Positions 1 through 9,695 are shown, counted from the stretch's first letter. The stretch is 64,000 nucleotides of DNA from Brevibacterium yomogidense (GCF_016107685.1 NZ_JABASY010000005.1:62001-126000), one strand, 5' to 3'. The notes: generated from the sequence alone by a model not told the origin. Translations and numbers: made by a program.

Positions 1-440
1 AGCATCGCGATGACGGTCTCCGGGATCATCGGCATGTAGATCGCGACGCGGTCGCCCTGCGAGACACCCAGCGACGCGAGCGCGTTCGCGGCCTTCTTCA
101 CCTCCGTCGTGAGCTCCGCGTACGTGATCGAACGGGAGTCTCCCGGCTCACCCTCGAAGTGGATGGCCACACGATCGCCGTTGCCGGCCTCCACGTGCCG
201 GTCCAGGCAGTTGGCGGCGACATTGAGCTGGCCGTCGCCGAACCAGCGGGCGAACGGGGGATTCGACCAGTCGAGAGTCTCCGTGAACGGGGTCTTCCAG
301 TCGACCAGTGAGCGGGCCTTGTCCGCCCAGAACCCCAGACGGTCCTCCGCCGCAGCCTCATAGTCCGCGGCAGTGACATTCGCCTGAGCAGCGAACTCCG
401 CCGTGGGCGGGTACGTGTTCGAGTTCCTGCTTTCGGTCAT
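1..440 (-). CDS. acs: Acetyl-CoA synthetase, N-terminal part (runs off the window)
   Basis: Cytosolic AMP-forming acetate--CoA ligase: activates acetate with ATP and CoA to acetyl-CoA. Only the first ~146 residues are inside the window. The start is the ATG at 440 ([12 protein letters not shown]), with GGAAGGA about 9 nt upstream. The fragment shows the Acs N-terminal region: a [17 protein letters not shown] segment, then [14 protein letters not shown] and [13 protein letters not shown], all typical of Acs. It is divergent from the repeat protein at 727. The family assignment is firm; substrate preference cannot be judged without the C-terminal half. Confidence 0.93.
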   Translation of the reverse strand, partial: MTESRNSNTYPPTAEFAAQANVTAADYEAAAEDRLGFWADKARSLVDWKTPFTETLDWSNPPFARWFGDGQLNVAANCLDRHVEAGNGDRVAIHFEGEPGDSRSITYAELTTEVKKAANALASLGVSQGDRVAIYMPMIPETVIAM

Positions 441-726
441 CGTTGTCGTCCTTCCCAGCATCTTCGATGGCAAGCCGCGAAACATTCATCGCCGACTTCG
501 GAAACGAGCTTATACCTCGTGCGGACGATCCGAACGGCAGGAGTTGCATCGCCGTTACCTCCTCGGGGGACCACGAGCCGACCACGCGTGCCCACTGACC
601 CTGAGAACCGGCTGATGGTCGCGCCGCTCTTGAGGCATGACACCGGTGCAATGCGATGATGGGGACGAAAGCACACACGACAGCGCCGACTCTGTGCTGG
701 CTGCGCGGAGTTCGGAAGGAGACGAG
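441..726. promoter_or_regulatory. Divergent intergenic region between acs and the SQGQ-repeat gene
   Basis: A 286-bp gap between two diverging genes; promoters for both must lie here. GGAAGGAGA at about 715-723 is the ribosome binding site that decides the ATG at 727 for the rightward gene, rather than in-frame starts further upstream. I see no convincing operator dyad or RNA gene. Confidence 0.4.
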
Positions 727-3531
727 ATGAGCACGCCCTATCAGCCCTCACAGGGCTCGGGCCACCAGGAATGGGGCCAGCCCGGCGCCGATCCGGCCGC
801 GCAGCACGGTTCCGCAGGAGTCCCGGCCCCGGGTGACGCCCAGCAGTCGGGTGATGCCCAGCAGTACGGACAGCAGCCGTACGGGGCTCCCGCTTACGGC
901 TCGCAGGGCCAGCAGTACGGATCCCAGGGGCAGGCGTACGGCTCGCAGGGCCAGCAGTACGGTGATCCGGCTCAGCAGTACGCACCGCCCCAGCAGTACG
1001 GGTCGCAGGGTCAGGCATATGGTTCGCAGGGTCAGCCTTTCGGTTCGCCGGACCAGCAGTTCGGTGCGCAGCCACCGCAGTACGGGTCCCAGGGACAGGC
1101 CTACGGGTCGCAGGGTCAGCCGTACGGGTCTCAGGGCCAGTCGTTCGGCGCGCAGGGCCAGAGCTACGCCCCGCAGGGGTACGGCGCAGGGGTGGAGCCG
1201 CAGGGGCAGCATCAGGGTGCGTACGGGTTCGGCCCGCAAGCCGGGTACGGCGCCGGTCCGCAGGGAGCCCACCCGATGCAGGCGGCGCAGACCCGCCCGA
1301 AGGCACCCGCGCGGCCCGGGAGCATGCTGGGGCCGCTCAGCCTCCGGGATCTCATGCTGCTCGGCGCTGCGCTCCTTGCCTTCCTCGGTCTCGTGACGCC
1401 CTTCTACCGTTTCGGGTTCCCGATGTCCTATCTGGAGGCCAGTGTCTTCACCTGGTCGTTCTGGGGCATGGGCATGGTGTTCCTGGGGATGCTCCCGATC
1501 ATCGTGGCGGCGCTCCTCACACTCCTGCACAAGACCGTTGCAGGCTTCCCCCCGAGGATCGGGTCGCTGAGCATCGCCCAGGCGACATCGGTGCTCGCCT
1601 CGGTCGCCTTCGCGGCGAACATCATCAGCGTCTTCACGAGTGCGTCGATGCTGCACGTGGGCGGGTGGCTCGCGTTCGTCGCCTCTCTCATCGCGTTCTT
1701 CTTCGGAGTGTTCACGTTCCTGCCGTTCCTAGCAGTCGAATACACGTCCCTGCCTGAGACACATACCCACCCGAAGGCTCGCAGCGCAGCCGGCGGGCAG
1801 CCGGCGGCCTCGCACGCGGCAGGTGCTGCCGGGTACGGGGCGGCAGCAGGGGCGGGTGCCGCAGCAGGTGCCGGGATGTACGGTGCCGCTGCGGCACAGC
1901 CGGGACAGCAGCACGGTTCCCACCCGCAGCAGTTCGGCTCGCAGGGTCAGGCTTACGGCTCTCAGCCGCAGCCGTACGGGTCGCAGGGTCAGGTCTACGG
2001 GTCACAGGGTCAGCAGTATGGCGACCCGGCCCAGCAGTACGGCGACCCCTCGCAGCAGTACGGGTCGCAGCCGCCGCAGTTCGGATCACAGGGCCAGCCG
2101 TATGGTGCGGAGGGCCAGGCGTACGGCTCGCAGGGCCAGGCATACGGCTCGCCGGAGCAGAGCGTGGGTGTCACCGCGTCCCAGTTCGCCGCTCCTGATC
2201 AGCAGGATGCCCCAGCGGATCAGTCCGGCGCGGAGCCGCAGAGCTTCCAGAGCCCCGCCTACACCCACACGGAACAGGGCGCGGCGCAGGCCGAGGCGCT
2301 GGGCGGACACACGGAAGCCGACCAGGACGAGACGGCCGTGATGCCTCCCGTGCAGGAACCGGACACCGAAGACGAGCAGAGCACTGCAGACGGCCAGGCC
2401 TACCTGGGGCGCGAGAGTGCCTCCGCCCCGGCCTACGCGCAGTCTGAGCCCACACAGTCCTTCGCTGCCGGTGCCTTCGACGCGGGCGCCTTCGGGGACC
2501 CGCAGCCCCTGCCGCAGGAGACCGCGTCCGGCGATGTCGACGAGGCCTCACCGCAGACGGACGCCCCCCGCGCAGGCGGTCCGTTCGTCGCGCCCCAGAC
2601 CTCGTCTGCGGACGCCCACGATTCGACGCCCGAGGCCGCAGCCGGCACCCAGCCCGGCGACGGCACCGCCCCGACGGACGCGAACACCGGCGAGGGAGCG
2701 GCAGCCCCTGCCGCGACCGGACCGTACATCATCGAGGACACCGTCGGTGCGGAGCCTGTCGTGACGGATCCGGACGCGGCCGGCGCGGCCTCTGATTCGG
2801 AGGTCGCGACAGCAGCCGACCCCGCCGACTCCACACGCGGTGGGGACGCAGCAGGACCCTCCGGACCACTGTTCGGTGCGACTGCCGGCGGTGCTGCGGC
2901 ATCCGCGGGGACCTTCGCGGGTGCGGCCGCACCCGCGAACGAGTCCGGCCCATCGAGTGGCGGTTCGCTGTTCGACGGTTCGGCACCCACCGGCGCAGAC
3001 GAGGCGGCGTCCGCGAGTGAACCCGCCTCCGCTGTCGCAGAGCCGCAGGAACAGGGCGAGACCGATCGGCCCGGCGATGCCGGTACCGACGCGGAGGTCA
3101 CCGACCAGCCTGCGTCCGACACCCACGCCCGCACCGAAGGGGAACCCGGCACCACCGGGGAGCCGGCTGCAGGGGCGGGAAGCCACTTGCGCGGCGACGA
3201 GCAGAGCGGTTCGGAGAACGAGCCCACACAGTGGTTCCGCATGGGTGCCGACGGCAACGCGTCCACGGAGCAGGAGGAATCCGCGGCGTCGTACGACGCG
3301 ACCCAGGGTGAGCCCACGCAGGCGTTCAACCCGGTCGTGTCGCAGATGTTCTGGTTCGCCGTGACGGAGCCGCGTCCGGCGGTGGATCCGGTGACGGGGC
3401 AGGAGATCTTCACCGTCACCCCGAACGAGTGGTTCCTCGCGCTGGAGGACCACGGGACGTTCTTCAAAGTCCGTGACGCGCACGGCCAGGAGGGCTACCT
3501 CAACAACGTGGAGGGCATCATCCGCGGCTGA
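727..3531 (+). CDS. Large membrane protein with two SQGQxYG-repeat tracts
   Basis: A 934-residue protein of unknown function. Residues ~35-165 and ~400-490 are low-complexity tracts built on a QxYGSQGQ repeat, rich in Gly, Ser, Tyr and Gln. Between them, residues ~204-339 hold four predicted membrane segments, starting with [17 protein letters not shown] long Ala/Glu/Asp-rich linker follows. The last ~60 residues (from [10 protein letters not shown]) form a compact conserved-looking domain containing [16 protein letters not shown]. Start chosen at ATG 727 for its GGAAGGAGA site. A membrane anchor with flexible tracts on both sides is what the sequence shows; any scaffold role is inference. 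Confidence 0.75.
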   Translation: MSTPYQPSQGSGHQEWGQPGADPAAQHGSAGVPAPGDAQQSGDAQQYGQQPYGAPAYGSQGQQYGSQGQAYGSQGQQYGDPAQQYAPPQQYGSQGQAYGSQGQPFGSPDQQFGAQPPQYGSQGQAYGSQGQPYGSQGQSFGAQGQSYAPQGYGAGVEPQGQHQGAYGFGPQAGYGAGPQGAHPMQAAQTRPKAPARPGSMLGPLSLRDLMLLGAALLAFLGLVTPFYRFGFPMSYLEASVFTWSFWGMGMVFLGMLPIIVAALLTLLHKTVAGFPPRIGSLSIAQATSVLASVAFAANIISVFTSASMLHVGGWLAFVASLIAFFFGVFTFLPFLAVEYTSLPETHTHPKARSAAGGQPAASHAAGAAGYGAAAGAGAAAGAGMYGAAAAQPGQQHGSHPQQFGSQGQAYGSQPQPYGSQGQVYGSQGQQYGDPAQQYGDPSQQYGSQPPQFGSQGQPYGAEGQAYGSQGQAYGSPEQSVGVTASQFAAPDQQDAPADQSGAEPQSFQSPAYTHTEQGAAQAEALGGHTEADQDETAVMPPVQEPDTEDEQSTADGQAYLGRESASAPAYAQSEPTQSFAAGAFDAGAFGDPQPLPQETASGDVDEASPQTDAPRAGGPFVAPQTSSADAHDSTPEAAAGTQPGDGTAPTDANTGEGAAAPAATGPYIIEDTVGAEPVVTDPDAAGAASDSEVATAADPADSTRGGDAAGPSGPLFGATAGGAAASAGTFAGAAAPANESGPSSGGSLFDGSAPTGADEAASASEPASAVAEPQEQGETDRPGDAGTDAEVTDQPASDTHARTEGEPGTTGEPAAGAGSHLRGDEQSGSENEPTQWFRMGADGNASTEQEESAASYDATQGEPTQAFNPVVSQMFWFAVTEPRPAVDPVTGQEIFTVTPNEWFLALEDHGTFFKVRDAHGQEGYLNNVEGIIRG

Positions 3532-3554
3532 TCCCACCACTCCGACACAGCGAA

Positions 3555-3586
3555 CGCACCCGTCCGGCACTCTGCCGGGCGGGTGC
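3555..3586 (+). terminator. Hairpin after the repeat-protein gene
   Basis: GCACCCGTCCGGC pairs with GCCGGGCGGGTGC around the loop ACTCT, 24 nt after the stop codon. There is no T-tract, as is common for actinobacterial terminators. The rest of the gap to 3762 holds short CCACTCCGAC repeats and nothing else recognisable. Confidence 0.6.
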
Positions 3587-3762
3587 GTGCGTGTGAGGAC
3601 ACCGCTCCAGCTCCGCAGCTCCCTGCGCCACCACTCCGACTGCGCCACCACTCCGACTCCGGCCCTCCCACTCGAGGTCACAGGCCGGGGCTCAGCACGC
3701 GAGTTATCCACAGCTTCGACGACGCTGTTCCGAGTGCTGCGGGAGTGGCACAGAGTGGGCGC

Positions 3763-4866
3763 ATGACCCGGATCGCTCTGCTCACCCAGCTGCCCAGCCT
3801 CATCGACCAGTGCTCCGCGCTGGCCGACGGCATCGGAGTCACACTGTCCGTCGCCTCCCCGACGACCGGTGGCTGGCAGGACGCGGCACTCGTCCTGCTG
3901 GGGGAGGACGTCGTCGACCCTCCCAGCGGGATCCCCGCGCCGACCGTCCTCATCGCCGTGGACGACGTGTCCTCGGCGTCCCGCACCTCGGTGGACGCGT
4001 ACGCGGCGGCCACGCGGCTGGGAGCGGACCAGGTGGCGATCCTGCCCGCCGCCGCGGAATGGCTGGTGCAGCGGATGATCGCCGCCGTCGAACCCCCGGT
4101 CACCCCGGCGACGACAGTCGGGATCGTGCCCGGCTGCGGCGGTGCGGGGGCGACGGTGCTCGCCGCGGCACTGGCCGTCGAAGGACAGCGAGCCGGTCTG
4201 CGGACCGTGCTGGTCGACGGGGATCCGCTGGGTGGTGGCATCGACCTCGTGCTCGGGGCGGAGGCGACGGACGGTCTGCGCTGGCCGGCGCTGGCGGCGT
4301 CCAAGGGCAGCCTCCGGCCGTCGACGCTGCTCGACGTCCTCCCGCGGGTCGACGGGCTGGCACTCCTGTCGTGGGACCGCACCGACGCCGCCGAGGCCCC
4401 GCAGCAGGTGTTCGACACCGTCGTGGGTGCCGCTCAGCAGGCCTTCGACTTCGTCGTCATCGACCTGCCGCGCCATGCGGTGGGTGGGGCGGTGCGCGCG
4501 TGCCACCACGTGCAGATCGTCGTGCCCGCCCGCGTCCGGGCCGCCGTGGGGGCAGCACGCGTGGCCGGGCGGCTGCGGACGGGACACCACAACGTGGGCC
4601 TCGTGGTGCGGCAGGACGACCGGGGAGGTATCCCCGCACGGCAGGTCGCGGACGCGGTGGGACTGCCGCTCACCGCCCAGCTGCACACGGACAAGGGGCT
4701 CGCCGCGCGGGTGGACCGCGGCGAATCGCTGCCGGTCCGCCGGTCGTCCCTCGCCGCGGCGGCCGCGGACCTCGTGGAGATGTGGTTCCCGGACCTCGAC
4801 ACGTGGTCGTCACCTGTCGGGGCCCCGAGCCCGAGCGGATCACGACGGGGGAGGAGAGACCGATGA
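3763..4866 (+). CDS. ssd: Septum-site-determining / CpaE-like protein of the tad locus
   Basis: A 367-aa MinD/CpaE-like ATPase-family protein matching the Rv3660c (Ssd) position and layout. It is expected to place or regulate the Tad pilus machine. N-terminal ~120 residues are a receiver-like region, then a degenerate P-loop around residues 122-132 (GCGGAGATV) followed by LRTVLVDGDPLGGGIDLVLG, typical of MinD-like folds. The usual KGGxGKT lysine is absent, so ATP hydrolysis is doubtful, as in other Ssd proteins. ATG 3763 is preferred over upstream in-frame starts; its ribosome site is weak. Its stop overlaps the tadA start (ATGA), indicating translational coupling. Confidence 0.8.
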   Translation: MTRIALLTQLPSLIDQCSALADGIGVTLSVASPTTGGWQDAALVLLGEDVVDPPSGIPAPTVLIAVDDVSSASRTSVDAYAAATRLGADQVAILPAAAEWLVQRMIAAVEPPVTPATTVGIVPGCGGAGATVLAAALAVEGQRAGLRTVLVDGDPLGGGIDLVLGAEATDGLRWPALAASKGSLRPSTLLDVLPRVDGLALLSWDRTDAAEAPQQVFDTVVGAAQQAFDFVVIDLPRHAVGGAVRACHHVQIVVPARVRAAVGAARVAGRLRTGHHNVGLVVRQDDRGGIPARQVADAVGLPLTAQLHTDKGLAARVDRGESLPVRRSSLAAAAADLVEMWFPDLDTWSSPVGAPSPSGSRRGRRDR

Positions 4867-5714
4867 TAGGCCTCGGCGTGGGCGACGCACTCGGCAGGGC
4901 TGACGATATCGGCAGAGGCGACGGCCTCGACCGGCGCGACGGTGCGTGGCTCGACCCCGCTCTCGTCGCAGAGATCCGCGACGACCTCCTCGACCATCCG
5001 GGCCCACTCACGGAGTCCGCGGTCGCTCTGGCGGTGCGGCGGTCCGGGAGGGTGCTCGGTTCGGCGGCGATGCTGGAACTCGTGGCCCGACTCACCGCGC
5101 AGCTGTCCGGGGCCGGCCCCCTGCAGCCGCTGCTCGACAGGCCCGGAGTCACCGACGTGTTCGTCAACGGGCCGCGTGACGTGTGGGCGGACTTCGGTGA
5201 CGGCCTCGTGCAGGTGCCGATGAGCCTGGGTGCGGAATCGGACGTCCGCGCGCTCGCGGTGCGGCTGGCGGCGTCGGGAGGGCGACGGCTGGACGACTCG
5301 TCGCCGCTGGTCGACGTGCGCCTTCCTGACGGGATCCGCGTCAACGCCGTCATCCCGCCGCTGTCCGGTGAGGTCACTGTGCTGAGCTTCCGCATCCCGC
5401 GACCCCGGGCCTTCTCCCTCGAGGACCTCACCGCCGACGGGTTCGTCCCGCCCGCGCTCGTCACCCTCGTGGAGGAGACCGTGGAGCGCCGCGCGAACTT
5501 CCTGGTCTCCGGCGGGACCGGGTCGGGCAAGACGGTGCTGCTGGGGGCGATGCTGTCCGCCGCGCCCTCAGCCCACCGGCTGCTCATCGTCGAGGACTCC
5601 CGCGAGCTCGTCGTCGCCCACCCGCACGTCGTCCAGCTGTCCGCGCGGCAGGCGAACGTCGAAGGCGTGGGCGACGTGCCGATGACCACCCCCATACATC
5701 TGTCAACACACTAG
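4863..5714 (+). pseudogene. tadA: tadA (cpaF) 5' part, interrupted by element 1
   Basis: N-terminal ~275 residues of the Tad/type II secretion ATPase that powers pilin assembly at the cytoplasmic face. Start ATG 4863 overlaps the ssd stop and has GGAGGAGAG upstream. The intact part holds the N-terminal domain, the Walker A loop GGTGSGKT (residues 217-224) and VEDSRELVVAHPHVVQLSAR. The host reading frame ends near 5683-5689; seven element-encoded residues and a TAG follow. The missing half (GEVRGAEVRDML and the HAN motif) is at 18136-18555. The encoded product lacks the Walker B and His-box region and cannot be an active ATPase. Confidence 0.92.
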
Positions 5715-5715
5715 A
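5680..5715. other. attL of element 1
   Basis: Left junction where tadA coding sequence gives way to element sequence immediately before the integrase. Comparing the halves gives two in-frame joins: a CAC shared at 5687-5689 and 18132-18134, or an AT shared at 5682-5683 and 18136-18137. The AT join gives GDVPIRTLVRNALRMRPD, the spacing usual in TadA; the CAC join adds three residues. CACACT at 5707 and AGTGTG at 18119 may be integrase half-sites but are not symmetric about either core. Confidence 0.7.
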
Positions 5716-7083
5716 ATGGTGAGTATGACAAAGGCGGCGACGTATCTGCGGATCAGCTCGGACCCGACCGGCCAGCAGTTCGGCATCGGCACCCAGCGCA
5801 AGCACACCACGGCACTCGTAGAGGCGCGCGGGTGGCAGCTGGTGGAAGAGTACTCGGACAACGACACCAGCGCGTCTAAAGAGCGCGGGCCGGGGACTGC
5901 GTGGGCACGGATGCTGAACGACGCGAAGGCCGGCAAATTCGACGTGGTTGTTGCTGTGGACATGGACCGCCTGTTGCGACGCACACAGGACCTCGTGACG
6001 CTGATTGAAGCTGGCGTGAAGATCGCCACCGCCGACGGCGAGCTCGATTTGAGCACAGCTGATGGTGAGTTCCGAGGGTCCATGCTCGCAGCAATCGCTC
6101 GGTTCGAAGCATCACGGAAACGTGAACGACAGATGCGCGCATACCAGCAGCGCCGGGAACAGGGGATGCTGGTCAATCCACGCAAGGTGCTGGGCTATTC
6201 GGCGGACGGGTCCGATCTGGTCGAAGATGAAGCGGACGCGATCCGAAGGGCGTACACCGACTTCCTCGCCGGGGTGTCGTTGGGGCAGATCGCGCGGGAC
6301 TGGAACGCACAAGGGTTCGCCACCAGCAGAGGAAATCCTTTCAGGGTGGCGAGCGTGCGCTACGTGCTGTCGAGTCCCCGCAACGCTGGGATGATCCTTC
6401 ACCACGAGAGCGGCAACGTGTACCCAGGCAGCTTCCCCGCGATCGTTTCCGAGGATACGTGGAGGGCGGCGGCTGACAAGCTGCGTGACCCGGCGCGCAT
6501 CTCGCATTCGGGGACGCAACCGCGCTGGCTGCTTTCGGGCCAGGCTTGGTGCGGGCGGTGCGGGGAGCGGAAGATAAAGATCGGGGCGACGGACAACGGT
6601 GTCCGCAAGTACCGTTGCGGCTCGCACCTGTCCCGATTGGCGGAGCCTACGGATGAGTACATCTCGGAGCTGGTCATCGCGCGGTTGTCGGAGCCGGACG
6701 CTGTGGAGCTGTTCGCGCCCGACGGTGACGACATCGACCGTGAGGCGCTGCGGGATGAGCGAGTGACGGTCCAGGCCCGCATGGACGGGCTGGCGGGACT
6801 GTACGCAGACGGTGTGCTGGATGGCGACTCGGTGCGATCGACCTCAGCTGCGCTCCGGAAGCGCCTCAATGAGATTGACTCCACGCTGACGGAGGGGCCT
6901 TCGAGCATCCTGGAGGATGTCGCGTCGGCAGATGATGTCCGCGCCGTGTGGGATGGGCTGGACGCTGTACGTCGTAGAGCGGTGATGGATGCGCTGATGG
7001 AAGTGACTCTGCTTCCGGTCGGGCGTGGTCGCGGCGGCTTCGGGTTCGACTACCGGACGATCCACGTCGAGTGGAAGGAATGA
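5716..7083 (+). CDS. int: Large serine integrase of element 1
   Basis: A 455-aa site-specific serine recombinase that joins attP and attB through a Ser-DNA intermediate. Order: N-terminal resolvase domain with nucleophile Ser14 in YLRISSD and the RLLRRTQD segment, then a recombinase domain (SLGQIARDWNAQG, ending SSPRNAG), a zinc ribbon (CGRCGERK with a later YRC), and a C-terminal coiled-coil region. ATG 5716 follows the tadA-frame TAG directly; ATG 5725 with GGTGAG upstream is the alternative start. The position next to attL is normal for this family. It is only distantly similar to the element 2 integrase. Confidence 0.95.
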   Translation: MVSMTKAATYLRISSDPTGQQFGIGTQRKHTTALVEARGWQLVEEYSDNDTSASKERGPGTAWARMLNDAKAGKFDVVVAVDMDRLLRRTQDLVTLIEAGVKIATADGELDLSTADGEFRGSMLAAIARFEASRKRERQMRAYQQRREQGMLVNPRKVLGYSADGSDLVEDEADAIRRAYTDFLAGVSLGQIARDWNAQGFATSRGNPFRVASVRYVLSSPRNAGMILHHESGNVYPGSFPAIVSEDTWRAAADKLRDPARISHSGTQPRWLLSGQAWCGRCGERKIKIGATDNGVRKYRCGSHLSRLAEPTDEYISELVIARLSEPDAVELFAPDGDDIDREALRDERVTVQARMDGLAGLYADGVLDGDSVRSTSAALRKRLNEIDSTLTEGPSSILEDVASADDVRAVWDGLDAVRRRAVMDALMEVTLLPVGRGRGGFGFDYRTIHVEWKE

Positions 7084-7197
7084 GCGAGCATTATTGTATC
7101 GACGTAAATGCGACACGCCGGTAGCGGGCATAGAACGCTAGAGAAACTCGCACCCCTCGATTTATACTGGAATTAACCGGAACAAAGGGGAGTGGAC

Positions 7198-7824
7198 ATG
7201 ATGACGGAAGCGCAGCAGAAGGCGTGGAGCGAGTCCCAGAAGTACGCTCGCCGACGGGCGGAATACATCGGAATGCACGACTGGGAAGACCTCGCCACCG
7301 AGACATTCATGATCGTGAATGCAGACAAGCGCCTCGAAACGATGAGTCCCGCGTTGATTGTCAACCGCGTCAAGGAGGTCGTGAATCGCGAGGTGGCGAA
7401 GATGACCAAGACCGACCGCGAGGCTCGATCGGCGAACAAGTACACGCGCCGCCCGGATCGCATCGCCGGCTACAACGACACGAAGCTGCTGGCCTCCGGG
7501 GCCGACGTGGTTCACAGTATGTCCCCTGTCGAGTTCATCGATGACGTGGTTGAAGGTGCAACGTTCGACGGGCATGACATGCTGCGTTGCGACGACCCGC
7601 TGGTGATGGACTCGTGGATGGAACTGGATGAGGTTCGGCGACGCCGGATTTACGAGAAGGTCGTTGAGGGTGTCGTGCACCCGAAGTCTTCCCCGGAGCG
7701 CCGGAACGCTAACCGTGCGCTGTCGGAGTTCGTGGACCTCGTCAACTCTCGCGCGGATATTGCGGTGAGCATCGATGCGCTCACTGACGCGGGCGTGGAC
7801 ATTCCGTGGGTCCCCTCAGACTGA
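7198..7824 (+). CDS. Phage protein with sigma-region-2-like segment
   Basis: A 208-aa protein. Residues ~20-60 (DWEDLATETFMIV, then ALIVNRVKEVVNREV) resemble region 2 of sigma-70-family factors, where EDL-F-V and a helix with VAR/VNR are typical. The C-terminal half has basic segments (RRRRIYEKVVEG) but no clear region 4. It might be a phage transcription factor; this is weak inference. Start ATG 7198 has AAAGGGG about 7 nt upstream. A TATACT box at 7163 may be its promoter. It is separated from the integrase by 114 bp. Confidence 0.6.
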   Translation: MMTEAQQKAWSESQKYARRRAEYIGMHDWEDLATETFMIVNADKRLETMSPALIVNRVKEVVNREVAKMTKTDREARSANKYTRRPDRIAGYNDTKLLASGADVVHSMSPVEFIDDVVEGATFDGHDMLRCDDPLVMDSWMELDEVRRRRIYEKVVEGVVHPKSSPERRNANRALSEFVDLVNSRADIAVSIDALTDAGVDIPWVPSD

Positions 7825-7926
7825 CATGTGAGCAAGATCACACTCGATCGGTCTCGTTTCTCCCCGTTTGAACCAGGGGGTGGCGCAGACAGAGAGAGTG
7901 TAGGGGGAACAAGGACCCCCACATCG

Positions 7927-7997
7927 AAGCCTCCGGATCTTCACCGGGGGCTTTTTTGATGCCCGAAAGTCAGATCAACGGGAACGGATGGGGGTGA
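7927..7997 (+). terminator. Hairpin terminator plus MPESQINGNGWG leader ORF
   Basis: AAGCCTCCGG (7927-7936) pairs with CCGGGGGCTT (7944-7953), followed by a six-T run. ATGCCC begins at 7959 and opens a 12-residue leader ORF ending at 7997, two bases before the next gene's ATG. First of five such units in this operon. Confidence 0.75.
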
Positions 7998-7999
7998 AC

Positions 8000-8176
8000 A
8001 TGCGAGAAGTTATGACACGCGCGGAAGCCGCTGACTTCCTCCGCGTCGGCGAGAAGTGGCTGGCGAACAAGGCGTATGCGCCAGGCAGTCCCAAGTTCTT
8101 CAAGGTCGGAAAGCACGCGCGCTACCGCAGGAGCGATCTTGAAGCGTGGACTCGTCTTCAGGACGTGCAGAAGTAA
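8000..8176 (+). CDS. MerR/excisionase-type helix-turn-helix protein
   Basis: A 58-aa protein made of one winged HTH domain of the excisionase (HTH_17) type: MTRAEAADFLRVGEKWLANKA, then FFKVGKHARYRRSDLEAW. Such proteins act as recombination directionality factors or repressors in serine-integrase elements. The start at 8000 is chosen for GGGGGTGA just upstream; an in-frame ATG at 7988 overlaps the preceding leader ORF. It is a good candidate for the factor that turns the integrase towards excision, but that role is inferred from family and position only. Confidence 0.75.
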   Translation: MREVMTRAEAADFLRVGEKWLANKAYAPGSPKFFKVGKHARYRRSDLEAWTRLQDVQK

Positions 8177-8191
8177 TCAGACATGTACGCG

Positions 8192-8256
8192 AAAACCCCC
8201 GGAGGCGGCTACCTCTCGGGGGTTTTCTTATGCCCAAATCCGTGGAGGGATTTTGA
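8192..8256 (+). terminator. Hairpin terminator plus MPKSVEGF leader ORF
   Basis: AAAACCCCCG (8192-8201) pairs with CGGGGGTTTT (8217-8226), with an inner GAGG/CCTC stem. ATGCCC starts at 8230 and opens an 8-residue leader whose TGA (8254-8256) overlaps the TTG start of the next gene. Confidence 0.75.
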
Positions 8257-8375
8257 AAGCATCTCCGGCGAATCGTGGTGTGTCGCCGTACAAGGATCAT
8301 ATCGCACACCTGATTGCGAAGGCACCCCCGCTGACAGCAGCACAGCAGGCGAAGCTACGCGGACTGGTCCGATGA
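8253..8375 (+). CDS. Small APPLT-motif phage protein
   Basis: A 40-residue protein starting at TTG 8253 with GGAGGG about 5 nt upstream. It ends HIAHLIAKAPPLTAAQQAKLRGL, a short motif common at the end of small phage and mobile-element proteins of actinobacteria. The same motif (IVAAAPHLTAKQLSRLAP) ends the HTH protein of element 2, where it is fused to the HTH domain. The stop overlaps the next ATG. Function unknown. Confidence 0.6.
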   Translation: MKASPANRGVSPYKDHIAHLIAKAPPLTAAQQAKLRGLVR

Positions 8376-8602
8376 GCGTCCCTCAAGACGTTCACTTGAG
8401 GATCTACCGGGCCGCGACCGCGCTCGCTTATGCGCGGGGGTACGACGACGGCAGGCGGGCGCAGGCTCTCGATGACGAGGATCTGACTGAGGCGATCGGT
8501 CAGTGGGTGATGGACCGCGAAGCGCTGGGTAGGGACGTCGGTGCGGTGATGCGCGCGACGGTCGAAGACCTCAGAGCGATCTCATACCGACGACGGAACT
8601 AG
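8372..8602 (+). CDS. Small hypothetical phage protein
   Basis: A 76-aa mostly helical protein (RIYRAATALAYARGYDDGRR, then an acidic LDDEDLTEAIGQW). Coupled to the preceding gene by an ATGA overlap. An upstream in-frame extension to 8183 is rejected because it would read through the terminator hairpin. No recognised family. Confidence 0.6.
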   Translation: MSVPQDVHLRIYRAATALAYARGYDDGRRAQALDDEDLTEAIGQWVMDREALGRDVGAVMRATVEDLRAISYRRRN

Positions 8603-8690
8603 TGCGGCGGATCCGAGGGCGGAGACCTTCGGTGGAACGCGCACGCAAGCAACATCTGATGGCGCACAGTGGTGCGCGGTGAGGACACAC

Positions 8691-9695
8691 ATGTCTCTGA
8701 TGACAGAATACGGGGCTTACAACGGGACTTGGCTCATGGCCCAAGACTTCCCACCAACCGAATACGTTGTTGACGGGCTGATCCCGGAAGGGCTCACCTA
8801 CATCATCGCCGCCCCAAAAATCGGCAAATCCTGGATGGTCCTGGACCTCGCGATCGCAGTATCCCAGGGAACACCGTTCCTCGGAGCGATCCCCGTGAAG
8901 ACCAGGCCGACGCTCTACCTGGCGTTGGAAGACGGCCCCAGGCGAATACAGCGCCGCGCGCAGGGCCTCGACTGTTACACACTGCCCGACAACATCGTGT
9001 TCGTGCATCGAGTGAAGTCCGAGGACGCCACGGCACTGATGACAGAGTTTGCCGACTACTACGCCGGCCAACGCCCGCTGATCATCCTCGACACGCTGGG
9101 CAAGATCAAACCGCAGAAGGCCCCCGGCGCTGGCGCATACGAACACGACTATGCCGTGAGCGCCTCACTGAAAGACGTGGCCGACCGAGCTGACGGGTCT
9201 GTGGTCGTCGTTCATCACAACAGGAAAGCCGGGTCTGATGACTTCCTCGAAGACGTGAGCGGTACTCAGGGAATCGCGGGGGCAGCGGACACGATCATCG
9301 TCATCCGCCGCTCAAGGAACTCCCGGGATGCGGAGCTGCATGTTACGTCGCGCGACGCGTCAGAGGGCGCGTACGCCGCCCGGTTCGATGACGGCAAGTG
9401 GACTCTCACAGGAGCCGACCTCACGCAGGCTGCGCAGGCGTACGGGCAGCAGCAGGAGCAGAAGGGTCTGGGCGACGACAGTGCGGAAGTCCTCGCGTTC
9501 GCCGCGGAACGCCCCGAAGGTGTGCGCGCTGCGGACGTTGCGACACGCATGGGGTGGGAGCAGAACAAGGCTCGCACCTACCTTTCCAGACTGAACGATT
9601 CGGGGAAGCTCTCAAAGTCCGGCAGGGGTCTATATACCTGTGTTGCGACTGTTGCGACTGTTGCGTCCGAGGACTCGGAAGGGATGGAGGTCTGA
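8691..9695 (+). CDS. AAA+ / RepA-like replication ATPase
   Basis: A 334-aa RecA-fold ATPase of the RepA/AAA_25 group, which act as replicative helicases or initiators on plasmids and phages. It has a Walker A variant APKIGKSW, a Walker B-like segment PLIILDTLGKI, and VVVVHHNRKAG, the sensor-like stretch typical of this group. The C-terminal ~60 residues form a winged helix (GVRAADVATRMGWEQNKARTYLSRL) suited to binding DNA. The ATG at 8691 has AGGA upstream; an ATG at 8679 is also possible. The 3' end of the gene contains iteron-like repeats, so the protein may bind its own coding region as an origin. Confidence 0.8.
   Translation: MSLMTEYGAYNGTWLMAQDFPPTEYVVDGLIPEGLTYIIAAPKIGKSWMVLDLAIAVSQGTPFLGAIPVKTRPTLYLALEDGPRRIQRRAQGLDCYTLPDNIVFVHRVKSEDATALMTEFADYYAGQRPLIILDTLGKIKPQKAPGAGAYEHDYAVSASLKDVADRADGSVVVVHHNRKAGSDDFLEDVSGTQGIAGAADTIIVIRRSRNSRDAELHVTSRDASEGAYAARFDDGKWTLTGADLTQAAQAYGQQQEQKGLGDDSAEVLAFAAERPEGVRAADVATRMGWEQNKARTYLSRLNDSGKLSKSGRGLYTCVATVATVASEDSEGMEV

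Noticed and set aside
2548-4686. 712-codon leftward open frame opposite ssd and the repeat gene
   Set aside because: Arg/His/Gly-rich composition typical of an antisense shadow in high-GC DNA; it covers two well supported rightward genes.
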